From: Bacillus haynesii
GTDB lineage: Bacteria > Bacillota > Bacilli > Bacillales > Bacillaceae
DNA: 64,000 nt
Assembly: GCF_001969855.1 (NCBI RefSeq)
Contig: NZ_MRBL01000017.1
Location: 1-64,000 of the forward strand
Direction: 5' to 3'
How positions within the stretch are numbered: the first letter of the stretch is position 1; each line of letters opens with the position of its first letter. Shown here piece after piece: positions 55,115-62,863 of this stretch. A model generated the notes under the pieces. It was not told where the DNA came from. It searched no databases and saw nothing but the letters and a program-made list of their open reading frames with translations. Made by a program: the position numbers and the translations under genes.

Positions 55115-55133
55115 TTAAAAAGGGGAGGTTGTC

Positions 55134-56120
55134 TTGAAAAAGATTTTTATAGGGTTCTTGTTTTCCTCACCTATTCTATTATTCCTAATCATGTTTATTG
55201 TCATTGCCGCAATTATAGCAGGCAATAAAAATAATACTAATAATGATAGTATAGGTGGGAATGATAGTGAATATGTTTCTAATGGGATTAGTCCAGAAGT
55301 TGAACGCTTTAGGGCAGTGTTTGAAAAATACGCCCGTAAAGAAGGGATTTTTGATCAGGTAGATGTTATTATGGCGCTCACCATGCAAGAAAGTGGTGGG
55401 CGCTATTTAGATATTATGCAAAGTTCTGAGAGTATTGGGCTACCGCCAAACACAATAACCGACCCTGAAGAATCGATAAGGGTCGGTATTAAACATTTTA
55501 AAAAGGTTTATATAAAAGCTGGAAAAGACATTAAACTTACTTTACAAGCTTATAATTTTGGTTCGGGGTTCATTGATTATGTTAAAAAAAATGGTGGCAA
55601 ATATACAAAAAAACTAGCCATAGAATTTAGCCGTATACAGGCACTTAAAATGGGATGGAGAAGTTATGGTGATCCTGACTATGTAGATCATGTTATGCGC
55701 TATCTGAAAGGATCGGGAGATGTTAAACCTGTAGACGGTTCTATAGATGGTTATGAGGCGATTATGAAGGAAGCGTTGAAATATGAAGGGCGGCCTTATG
55801 TTTGGGGCGGCTCGAATCCTAAAACCGGTTTTGATTGTTCTGGCTTGGTTCAGTGGTCATATTCTAAAGCTGGAATATCTCTGCCGCGAACAGCCCAAGA
55901 GCAATATTCAGCAACTAAAAGAATTAGTGAAAAACAGGCAAAACCCGGCGATCTAGTCTTCTTTGGTGGTACTTATGCAGGCAAAGCCATTACACATGTA
56001 GGAATCTATGTGGGGGATGGGAAAATGTTTAATTCAAATGACAGCGGGGTTGAATATTCAGACTTGAAAGCTGGTTATTGGCGAAAGCACCTAGTTTCTT
56101 TTGGGAGAATTAAATTTTAA
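55134..56120 (+). CDS. cwlT: CwlT, two-domain cell-wall hydrolase
   Basis: 328 residues from TTG 55134 (ggggagg upstream). One N-terminal helix (6-30), a lysozyme-like domain with the catalytic Glu86 in TMQESGGR, and an NlpC/P60 peptidase with Cys235 (FDCSGLVQW) and His288 (ITHVGIYVG). It opens the wall for the transfer channel. Close in length to ICEBs1 CwlT (329 aa). Confidence 0.93.
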   Translation: MKKIFIGFLFSSPILLFLIMFIVIAAIIAGNKNNTNNDSIGGNDSEYVSNGISPEVERFRAVFEKYARKEGIFDQVDVIMALTMQESGGRYLDIMQSSESIGLPPNTITDPEESIRVGIKHFKKVYIKAGKDIKLTLQAYNFGSGFIDYVKKNGGKYTKKLAIEFSRIQALKMGWRSYGDPDYVDHVMRYLKGSGDVKPVDGSIDGYEAIMKEALKYEGRPYVWGGSNPKTGFDCSGLVQWSYSKAGISLPRTAQEQYSATKRISEKQAKPGDLVFFGGTYAGKAITHVGIYVGDGKMFNSNDSGVEYSDLKAGYWRKHLVSFGRIKF

Positions 56121-56131
56121 GGAGTGAAAAA

Positions 56132-56638
56132 ATGAAAACACATGTGTTGTGGGCTTCGGTTTGTGTTTTGGTGCTTATAATAACTTCTTTTTTTGTTCAG
56201 AGACAACAGGATTTGAAGGTTGAAAATTTGACTGAGAAAAATCAAATTTTAGAAGAGAATATTAAAAAAATGAATCAGAAAGAGATAGAAGGCAGCGCTT
56301 CTAAAAATAAGACATTTTTTGAAGCGTTTTTTAATTATTCTGATGCAGATAAGCGCTTTGATGATGTGAAGAAGCTGACAACTAAAAAGGGATTAGATTA
56401 TGCTTTTCCTTCTCGTACAAATGAAAATCATACAGTCAGTATACAAAGTGAATTGCTTTCTTTAGAAAGTTATTCAAAGAATATTGATGAATCGAGTGAA
56501 TTGTTTTTAAATGTTGTAGAGTTGGCTACTACAGCAAATTCTGTTACGACAAATCAAACGTTGATTGTTCAGACGACAATGAAAAAAGTAAATAATGAAT
56601 GGTTGGTTGATGATGTTCAAATTAAAGGGAATGGATGA
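56132..56638 (+). CDS. yddI: YddI-like protein
   Basis: 168 residues. One membrane helix (5-22), a short coiled coil (VENLTEKNQILEENIKKMNQ), then a soluble extracellular domain. It holds the place of yddI in ICEBs1. Function unknown. Confidence 0.8.
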   Translation: MKTHVLWASVCVLVLIITSFFVQRQQDLKVENLTEKNQILEENIKKMNQKEIEGSASKNKTFFEAFFNYSDADKRFDDVKKLTTKKGLDYAFPSRTNENHTVSIQSELLSLESYSKNIDESSELFLNVVELATTANSVTTNQTLIVQTTMKKVNNEWLVDDVQIKGNG

Positions 56639-56694
56639 AATGTGGAAAAACGAGAAAAAATTATATATAATTGAAAAAGGAGGGGAAAGCTATT

Positions 56695-57078
56695 TTGAGA
56701 CACGTTTTTATTTTCCTTAGTCTAATCATGATGTTTGCATTAACTGCTTGTGGTGGAAATAAATATGATGAAGCAATTGATAAAGTGATAAGTCAAGAAA
56801 AGAAATCTTTAAAAGAAATGAATGCTGGTAATGAGGACTTTACTAGGGATAATGCTGTAATTCGGGTTTATGATGGAGGAAAGTATATACAGTTTGCTTT
56901 CTATATGAAAAACCATAGTCGTGAATTATCAACATTTAAATATTATGAAAAAAGCGGTGAATCTTATCAAAAACTAGATCATATGCCAGGTGATGGGAAG
57001 GGCGACCGTTTAGGGTTAGATAAGAAAACGCCAGATTATGAAGAAAATAAAGGTGAAGAAACAAAATTAGAAAACTAG
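56695..57078 (+). CDS. yddJ: YddJ-like exclusion lipoprotein
   Basis: 127 residues from TTG 56695, 9 nt after aaaggagggg. A lipoprotein signal with lipobox MFALTACGG puts the Cys at about residue 19. ICEBs1 YddJ is a surface lipoprotein of similar size that blocks entry of a second copy of the same element by acting on ConG. The soluble part here ends in an acidic tail. Confidence 0.82.
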   Translation: MRHVFIFLSLIMMFALTACGGNKYDEAIDKVISQEKKSLKEMNAGNEDFTRDNAVIRVYDGGKYIQFAFYMKNHSRELSTFKYYEKSGESYQKLDHMPGDGKGDRLGLDKKTPDYEENKGEETKLEN

Positions 57079-57185
57079 AATAAACCATTAAAGCAGGTAT
57101 ATACTTGTTTTTTTCTGAGGACATTTGAAGTTATTAAATATATTGTCATATCTCACTAAAATTAAGGAAAAATTTAATAAAAACA

Positions 57186-57214
57186 TTACAAAAAACAGAA
57201 TTATATGATATAAT
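57186..57214 (+). promoter_or_regulatory. Separate sigma-A promoter for the hicA-like cargo
   Basis: TTACAA (57186-57191), 17 nt, TATAAT (57209-57214), about 35 nt upstream of the next gene. The cargo can therefore be expressed while the transfer operon is repressed. Confidence 0.75.
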
Positions 57215-57249
57215 TTCCTCTGGATCTATTACATTAGGAGGAAAAAAAT

Positions 57250-57639
57250 TTGAAAAAATTATCAGTATCTTTATTAACATTTACTTTACTTTTTGCAGGT
57301 CTATTTGTAGCAACTGAATCAGCTTCAGCTGCAACTGCGACTTTTACCCTTGGTGGTAAGAAACATTATGTGAAACTTCCCACTGTAGATCAAATGGGTC
57401 TTAAAATAAAACCTCATAAAGTAATTAAGGCTGAAATGCCTTGGGGTGCTGGAGCTGCAAGTGCTAAACAAGTAATTAAATTTTTGAAATCAAAAGGGTT
57501 TAAAGTTGTAAGTCAAAAAGGTAGTCATGTTAAATTAAAAAATTCCAAAGGAAAGACAACAATAGTTCCATCTCACGGGAATAAAAGCTTGGCTAAAGGG
57601 ACATTGAATAGTATTCTTAAACAAGCTGGTATAAAATAA
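57250..57639 (+). CDS. Secreted protein with a HicA-like domain
   Basis: 129 residues from TTG 57250 after taggagga. A clear Sec signal (KK at 2-3, hydrophobic 5-20, ASA cleavage at 27), a linker with Lys- and Gly-rich parts, then a HicA-like domain (71-129): VIKFLKSKGFKVVSQKGSHV, TIVPSHG and the end GTLNSILKQAGIK. HicA proteins are small mRNA-cleaving toxins; the catalytic His is in GSH (His93). A secreted form is unusual. It has its own promoter. No HicB follows; a small acidic gene does. Confidence 0.85.
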   Translation: MKKLSVSLLTFTLLFAGLFVATESASAATATFTLGGKKHYVKLPTVDQMGLKIKPHKVIKAEMPWGAGAASAKQVIKFLKSKGFKVVSQKGSHVKLKNSKGKTTIVPSHGNKSLAKGTLNSILKQAGIK

Positions 57640-57656
57640 TAAAGGAAGTGGATATT

Positions 57657-57833
57657 TTGAAGCAATCCGGTGTAAAGATAGAAGGTGTTATATACTCGCT
57701 TGAAGGGGATTTAGGACACAATAAATTTTTGGATGATTTTTTGGAATTTATAGAGAGTAAAGGTTGGCAATTTGGAGGAGGAAGTTTCCAAGTTGATGAA
57801 GAAGGAAAGCAAATTGATGATATAGATGATTAA
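57657..57833 (+). CDS. Small acidic protein paired with the HicA-like gene
   Basis: 58 residues from TTG 57657 (ribosome site aaaggaagtgg). Very acidic (LEGDLGHNKFLDDFLEFIES, ending DDIDD). It does not look like HicB (no ribbon-helix-helix or partial RNase H pattern). Position 17 bp after a basic secreted protein suggests an inhibitor or immunity role; this is inference only. The frame is open back to a GTG at 57648. Confidence 0.65.
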   Translation: MKQSGVKIEGVIYSLEGDLGHNKFLDDFLEFIESKGWQFGGGSFQVDEEGKQIDDIDD

Positions 57834-57842
57834 TATTTTGAA

Positions 57843-57874
57843 GGCATTGAGTTCTATCTCAATGTCTTTTTTTT
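57843..57874 (+). terminator. Terminator of the HicA-like cassette
   Basis: The 9-bp stem ggcattgag/ctcaatgtc with loop ttctat and a T8 run. Between here and 58046 I see no gene, only a second hairpin at 58024-58045. Confidence 0.88.
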
Positions 57875-58023
57875 GTTAAGGCTAATAATGAGGAGAGCAT
57901 TCACAGAAAACGAAATTCATAGATTATCAGTAGTTAATGAAAAAAGTCGGTGATTCATATTAAAACTTGTTCATGTGTCTAGAAATAGGGGGGTGTGAAG
58001 AAAAGTTTAAGGAATTAAATTTG

Positions 58024-58045
58024 AAAGCAGGCATATGCCTGCTTT
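58024..58045. terminator. Palindromic terminator between convergent units
   Basis: The stem aaagcaggca/tgcctgcttt is followed by T4 on the plus strand. On the minus strand it also ends the rap-phr unit. Confidence 0.75.
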
Positions 58046-58046
58046 T

Positions 58047-58202
58047 TTAAGTTAATGTGCTTTCATCTATGTTCACTGATGATGTAATCATTCTGCCTGC
58101 AATCTGATGTGATTCGGACGTATGAGCAAAATTGCTTGAGATTGTTACAAAAGCAGCTAGACATAATACAGTAATCATTCCTAATGAAAACTTCTTCATC
58201 AT
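58047..58202 (-). CDS. Phr-type peptide precursor (minus-strand cassette)
   Basis: About 51 residues from ATG 58202 or 58199 (MKKFSLGMITVLCLAAFVTI), after agggag. Basic start, hydrophobic core, then a polar C-terminal part. An internal GRMIT (in HQIAGRMITSS) fits the Phr pentapeptide pattern with Arg at 2 and Thr at 5, as in ARNQT, SRNVT and ERGMT. It lies 34 bp downstream of the rap gene it should control. Confidence 0.78.
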   Translation of the reverse strand: MMKKFSLGMITVLCLAAFVTISSNFAHTSESHQIAGRMITSSVNIDESTLT

Positions 58203-58236
58203 TAAACAACTCCCTTTTTCATCAATTTTCATTACT

Positions 58237-59373
58237 TTAATTGCTTTTCGGTAAAAAATGGCCGATTCCTCCCTTTTTATTGATATTCATTGCCTTAATT
58301 GCTTTTCGATAAAGTTCGACCGACTCTTCTAATTTTCCAATCTTATTATAATGTTCAGCCGCATCTATGGCCATTTCTTCAATATCAGGATACAATCCCT
58401 TACTTTCAAGATATTTAAATTCTTCCTCTGTAGAACCATGATCAATGTAAATTTTTTTCAAGATGTTAAGCTGTATTTCATGGGGTTTGTCATTTATAAC
58501 ACGAGAAGACTTTATACCTTGTTCATAGAGGTTTAATGCTTCGACGAAATCTTCTTGTTTTAAACAAACGTACATTAATTGGAATAAAGCTTTTGCTTCA
58601 TATGCTGACTTTTCTTCTTTAAAAATAGCTAGAGACTTTTGTATATGTTCATATGATTCTGAAAATTTGTTCAAATAAAAATAACAGTTCCCTAAATTGA
58701 AGTGAGCAGATGCCAATAAGTGAATGTTGTTAGTTGTTTTTGTTTTATTTAAAGCTGCCTTTAGAGTTTCCAAGGCTTCTTTATATTTCATTGTGTCAAC
58801 TTGATTTCCTGCTATTACAAAGTAACAATAAATTTCTTTTTCTGTTAGAGTTTCATGGGCTTTAAAAGTGTCAAGAGCCATCGTTGCATAATTCATGGAG
58901 ATGTAGTTTTGTTTTAAATGATAGTAAATTTCAGATAATTTATAATAAAATTCAGCCTTTTCTTCCTCGCAGTTAACAAAGGCTAATTTCTTTTCGGCGA
59001 TTTTATAGCAGGTTATTGCTGTGTTGAAGTTCTGTTGTTTAAATTCATACATCCCTTTAAAGAACCAATAATAATAATTAATCAATTCATCGATTTGAGA
59101 GTTTTGTAGGTCTTCCTTCTTTGCTTCGATTTTAGATAATGATTCCGATATGTCTGCTGCTTTGTTTGGTTTCAAGTCTTTCAACATCAGATTATGGCGG
59201 AATTCAAGCAAAGAATAATATAACAAAACGTTTTGGTCTTCTTCCATTTGTTCAAGTTCATGTGTTATTTCGGATTTAATAAACTCCGCATCTGTCACTT
59301 GATTTTTGCGTATTGTGGAATACCATTCATTAAGCTTAACGGCAACATTCTCTGACGGAATTTTCTGTTTCAT
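58237..59373 (-). CDS. Rap family TPR regulator (minus strand)
   Basis: 378 residues: N-terminal three-helix bundle (NVAVKLNEWYSTIRKNQV) and a C-terminal superhelix of TPR repeats (about 100-360). Rap proteins block response regulators or activate elements such as ICEBs1 by direct binding, and are inhibited by their cognate Phr peptide. The start ATG 59373 follows ggaagggg. Opposite orientation to the rest of the element, with its own phr. The target is not known. Confidence 0.92.
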   Translation of the reverse strand: MKQKIPSENVAVKLNEWYSTIRKNQVTDAEFIKSEITHELEQMEEDQNVLLYYSLLEFRHNLMLKDLKPNKAADISESLSKIEAKKEDLQNSQIDELINYYYWFFKGMYEFKQQNFNTAITCYKIAEKKLAFVNCEEEKAEFYYKLSEIYYHLKQNYISMNYATMALDTFKAHETLTEKEIYCYFVIAGNQVDTMKYKEALETLKAALNKTKTTNNIHLLASAHFNLGNCYFYLNKFSESYEHIQKSLAIFKEEKSAYEAKALFQLMYVCLKQEDFVEALNLYEQGIKSSRVINDKPHEIQLNILKKIYIDHGSTEEEFKYLESKGLYPDIEEMAIDAAEHYNKIGKLEESVELYRKAIKAMNINKKGGIGHFLPKSN

Positions 59374-59676
59374 AATTTTGCCCCTTCCATGTCCTCACTC
59401 TCTGTATCCATTTATTGTATATGATAGCATATTTCCTTAAATCTGAAAGTTTTAAACCAAACTTTTTCGGTATCCCGCAAATAAATAAAGAGTAGAGAAA
59501 AGAAAAAGGGGACTGTTTCCTCTTTTGAAATTCCAACAAAAAACTAATGTTAATACTTTTATACCTTATGTAATGAAATCCCTATTACTTTATGCCCTTT
59601 CGTGGGTTTGAGTCATCTGTCATAATACATTTTATCTAAAGGCGTGCAACTTTTCCGGAATGAGGTGAATTTTTTC

Positions 59677-60867
59677 TTGAGAGGAAGTGTGTCCTATGAG
59701 AATCAAACTTCATATAGCGTGATTACTAAGAAACTTAATGAATGGTATATAGCAATAAAAAATAACTTTGATGAAAAAGCTGAGAGATTAAAAAAAGAGG
59801 TTGAATATTTAATAGGGAGCATTAATGGCAATTTGGAGTTTATTTATTACCACCAGCTTTTAGATTTTAGGCATGAATTGATGGTGAGTCATACTCAAGC
59901 AAAAAATGAAGATGATTTAAGAAATGCCTATGAATCATTAAAAGAGCATGAGGGACATTTAAATGGTATGTTGGACTACTATTATTTTTTCTTCATGGGT
60001 ATGTATGATTTTAGGAAAAAAGAGTTAGTCGCGGCTATAAGCTCGTATAGGAGAGCTGAAAAATCCCTTGAATTTGTAGATGATGAAATTGAACATGCTG
60101 AATTTTATTACAAAATGGCAGAAGTCTATTACTATATGAAACAAACTTATTATTCTATTGATTATATTGAGCGAGCCATTTTGATTTACAATAAATATGA
60201 AACACATTTAGATAAGACAATTTATTGCAACTTTGTTATTGCTGGTAATTTAATTGATTTGTTGGATCATGAAAAGGCCATGTTGAAGTTTGAGGAATCA
60301 CTGAATATTGCGCGAAATATTAACAGAAGTGATCTTATAGCTGTTTCGCATTTAAACATAGGTATTTGTTGTAATGCTGAGGGCTTGTACGAGAGAGCAG
60401 AAGAAAATTTATTAATTGCTCTAAAGTTTTTTGAGAAGGAGTATCACCCTTATCTTCTCAAAACGATATTTAATCTTTCACATGTGATGTGTAAAGCAGG
60501 CGATTTTAATGCTGGGGACTCGTATTATGAAAAAGGGTTTAACCTCGCTCTGAAGACTGATAATTCGGAATATATAGCTAAATTTAATTTATTGAGAGGT
60601 CTATATTTGAGTGAAGAGTGTTATGATTTAATAGATGAGGCTTTTGATTTTTTTGAATCACATGAAATGTTTGGAGATATTGATGAATTTGCTTTTGAAG
60701 TCGGTGAGGTGTTGTTGAAGAGAGGAGACATTGCTCGATCTTCGAAATATTATAAAAGAGTTGTCGCAGCTAGAAAAGAAATTCAAAAAGGAGAGTTGAT
60801 CAGTGAAGCACAAATTGATAATCTTCTTGTCAGTCATCCTAATAGGGTGGGGTATTTTAGTGTATGA
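59677..60867 (+). CDS. rapI: RapI-like regulator
   Basis: 396 residues from TTG 59677 (gaggtga upstream), which gives an MRG start like ICEBs1 RapI (391 aa). The N-terminal SYSVITKKLNEWYIAIKNNF also resembles RapI. TPR repeats follow. In ICEBs1, RapI activates the protease ImmA and induces the element at high density of cells without it. A phr frame overlaps its 3' end. Confidence 0.88.
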   Translation: MRGSVSYENQTSYSVITKKLNEWYIAIKNNFDEKAERLKKEVEYLIGSINGNLEFIYYHQLLDFRHELMVSHTQAKNEDDLRNAYESLKEHEGHLNGMLDYYYFFFMGMYDFRKKELVAAISSYRRAEKSLEFVDDEIEHAEFYYKMAEVYYYMKQTYYSIDYIERAILIYNKYETHLDKTIYCNFVIAGNLIDLLDHEKAMLKFEESLNIARNINRSDLIAVSHLNIGICCNAEGLYERAEENLLIALKFFEKEYHPYLLKTIFNLSHVMCKAGDFNAGDSYYEKGFNLALKTDNSEYIAKFNLLRGLYLSEECYDLIDEAFDFFESHEMFGDIDEFAFEVGEVLLKRGDIARSSKYYKRVVAARKEIQKGELISEAQIDNLLVSHPNRVGYFSV

Positions 60868-60931
60868 TGGTTTCGTTTCTGGTAAATATTCAAATGACAG
60901 TTTACAACTAGCCGATAGGGTGGCTACCTGA
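60803..60931 (+). CDS. phrI: PhrI-like peptide precursor
   Basis: A 42-residue frame from GTG 60803, after aaggaga with an 8-nt gap. It overlaps the rap gene by 65 bp. Basic start (MKHKL), hydrophobic core (IIFLSVILIGWGILV), C-terminus LQLADRVAT. The last residues fit a Phr peptide with Arg at 2 and Thr at 5 (DRVAT), near the DRVGA of ICEBs1 PhrI. Easily missed because it is short and overlapped. Confidence 0.85.
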   Translation: MKHKLIIFLSVILIGWGILVYDGFVSGKYSNDSLQLADRVAT

Positions 60932-60970
60932 ACAAAAAAAGTAAGCCAAATGAAAAGGCTCACTTTGTAC

Positions 60971-62482
60971 TTATTCTAACCAGTAAATTTTCATGGTTGG
61001 AGGGGATTCGCTATCTCTTGGGCTGTGCCAAATGATTTGATCTATAAAAGACATTAATTCTTTATTCAAGTCGGTGTCATCTAATTCCCTCCAATTTTGA
61101 AGGAATGAATCAATTTTTTTGAGAAAGGACTGTTTGGACTTTACCTCGTCCTTCGGGCTGGATTCTGTTAAACGGTTAAGTTCTAATTTAAGATTGAGAA
61201 GTTGGTTATTTCGTTCTTCTCTTCTGTTTCTAAATTGTTTTAGATCAATAAGCCCTTCCTCGAGCTGTATCTGGATAATTTCCAGTGCTTTTTCTATTTT
61301 CCTTATTTGTTCCTTGGTCCGTTTTATTTTAAATTCTTGCATTTCTATGTCGGGCTTATCATTTTTGAGATTCATAATCTCATCTGCTATTTGTTTTCTT
61401 TTTTCTCTAATGTTGTCAATTATAAGTTCCATCATTACGTCATACATTATCCCGCTGTTGTTACACTTTTTTCCGAGCGGGTCGACTTTTCGACATGATT
61501 GAATAACTCTTATTCCGCCTCTGTCGCTTCTTCGTGAAATAGTATGAGCTTTGCCACATATACCGCATTTTATTAAAGTGGATAATCCGTGCTTTTGCAT
61601 TCTTGCTCTTGGACTCAAAAGTTTTCTGCTGTCTAAAGCTTTATTTGCTTTGTCCCAAGTATCTTCATCAATTATGATGGGAGAAGCGTTTTCAGCAATA
61701 ATCCATTGGTCTTCGGGTCTTATTTTGCCGTAGTATTCATTTCTTCCTTTTAGACGATTAGAAACAATCCGACCTTTGTATATAGGTGAACGAATCATTC
61801 TCGTGATACTTTGGCCGTGAAAAAATTTTCCTCTATTGGTGCGATAACCAAGTTGATTTAGAGCGACAGCAATATTATCGGCTCCAATTCCACCTATGGC
61901 CATTTGGAATACCAATTTCACTGCTTCGGCTTTTTCTTCATCTATTTCTAACTTTCTTTCTAGCCGGTTATATATGTATCCGTAATTAGGTGTACCGTTC
62001 GACCATCTTCCCATTTTGGCGCTGTCTTTCTTTCCTTTTCTTAGCTGCGCTTTGATGTTTTCATATTCCCAGTTGTTAACGAATCCCGTAAATTTTAATG
62101 CTTGCCAGTCCTCTTGAACTTCTAAATCGTAAATCCTTTCACTATCAGTAACAAAAAGAATGTCTTCTTGTCGAAGTAAACTCATAAATTTAGGTGTTTC
62201 TGCGTCATCCCTTGTAACCCTAGCAAGGTTAACAGATAAAACGGCATCAAAAATTCCATCGTTAAGTTTATGAATCATTTTCTTATATTCGTCTCGGTTG
62301 TTATCCATTGAGCTTCCGACTTCTTGAAAAATTTCATAATTCCAATTGTTTTTCTTGGCAATGTCTAAAAGGCGCTTTCTGTGTTTTGCGAGTGTTTCTT
62401 CTGATTCTTCCCCTTCATTATTTCGAGATTTTCTGAGGTAAATTGCTACACGTTTGATTCTCTCTTTTAAATCCAATGGCAT
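60971..62482 (-). CDS. Large serine recombinase (element integrase)
   Basis: 503 residues: an N-terminal resolvase domain with the catalytic Ser in IYLRKSRNN (about residue 18), then the recombinase domain (SITRMIRSPIYKGRIVS), a zinc ribbon (KCGICG then SCRKVDPLGKKC) and a coiled coil (about 380-450). Large serine recombinases join a short attP to attB around a central dinucleotide, as read at the two junctions here. The ATG at 62482 sits very near its aaaagg; the TTG at 62476 has better spacing and could be the true start. It takes the place of the tyrosine Int of ICEBs1. Confidence 0.93.
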   Translation of the reverse strand: MPLDLKERIKRVAIYLRKSRNNEGEESEETLAKHRKRLLDIAKKNNWNYEIFQEVGSSMDNNRDEYKKMIHKLNDGIFDAVLSVNLARVTRDDAETPKFMSLLRQEDILFVTDSERIYDLEVQEDWQALKFTGFVNNWEYENIKAQLRKGKKDSAKMGRWSNGTPNYGYIYNRLERKLEIDEEKAEAVKLVFQMAIGGIGADNIAVALNQLGYRTNRGKFFHGQSITRMIRSPIYKGRIVSNRLKGRNEYYGKIRPEDQWIIAENASPIIIDEDTWDKANKALDSRKLLSPRARMQKHGLSTLIKCGICGKAHTISRRSDRGGIRVIQSCRKVDPLGKKCNNSGIMYDVMMELIIDNIREKRKQIADEIMNLKNDKPDIEMQEFKIKRTKEQIRKIEKALEIIQIQLEEGLIDLKQFRNRREERNNQLLNLKLELNRLTESSPKDEVKSKQSFLKKIDSFLQNWRELDDTDLNKELMSFIDQIIWHSPRDSESPPTMKIYWLE

Positions 62483-62530
62483 CACCTTTTGAGTAATAGA
62501 GTATATTGATAGAGTAGCATATTTTTATAC

Positions 62531-62561
62531 GGGTAGCTATATGAACATGCCATCAATGACA
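62531..62561. other. attR of the ICE
   Basis: Element half: gggtagctata (62531-62541), tga, acatg (62545-62549), ccat. Then core caatgaca (62554-62561) and the yyaL flank agtcgaat. Joined to the attL element half, it forms a 48-bp attP whose 11-bp outer and 5-bp inner arms are inverted repeats. Confidence 0.85.
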
Positions 62562-62723
62562 AGTCGAATAGCCGATGCTGACAAGTACCGGTTTGTTTTC
62601 GCGTTTCGCTTTTTTGAAGGCTTCTTCGCCCCAAGGGAACCAATTCACGGGGTTATGAGCATGTTGAAGTAAATATGGAGACTTCTCAGCGATTAATCTA
62701 TTGGGTTTATTGTTAGTGGGCAT
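62562..62723 (-). pseudogene. yyaL: yyaL-like gene, displaced 5' end
   Basis: ATG at 62723 after aagaaggtga, encoding [20 protein letters not shown] through [11 protein letters not shown], with the last codon split at the att core. Past the core it reads into the element arm and hits TGA. When joined to 40902 and leftward it reads [15 protein letters not shown] without a break, so this is the partner of the 3' part at 39007-40902. Confidence 0.88.
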
Positions 62724-62863
62724 GGGATCACCTTCTTTCAGTTTTTTTATTTACATTTAGGTTACCACAATAATTATAAATAAATACAAAACTTAGCCGA
62801 TTTACTTAAAAGAGGGAGAAGGAAATAGAGTATAATGTTTAATTATGTTAATGGAGGGAGAAC

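Larger units (their letters stand above)
40895..62561. mobile_element. ICEBs1-like integrative and conjugative element with a serine recombinase
   Basis: About 21.66 kb between two copies of the core caatgaca (40895-40902 and 62554-62561). The backbone order follows ICEBs1: immA-immR divergent from an xis-like gene, helP, conQ, nicK/oriT, conB, conC, conD, conE, yddF, conG, cwlT, yddI, yddJ, then cargo and rap-phr. Unlike ICEBs1, no tyrosine integrase is present; a 500-residue serine recombinase sits at the right end. Base composition is clearly lower in GC than the flanks. All transfer genes are open, so the element looks functional. Confidence 0.93.

Noticed and set aside
59336-59539. 67-codon minus-strand frame upstream of the minus-strand rap
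   Set aside because: It overlaps the rap start out of frame and lacks a ribosome site; probably only leader sequence.
60942-60964. Terminator between the phr gene and the recombinase
   Set aside because: A 7-bp imperfect stem (gtaagcc/ggctcac) without a T run; too weak to list.
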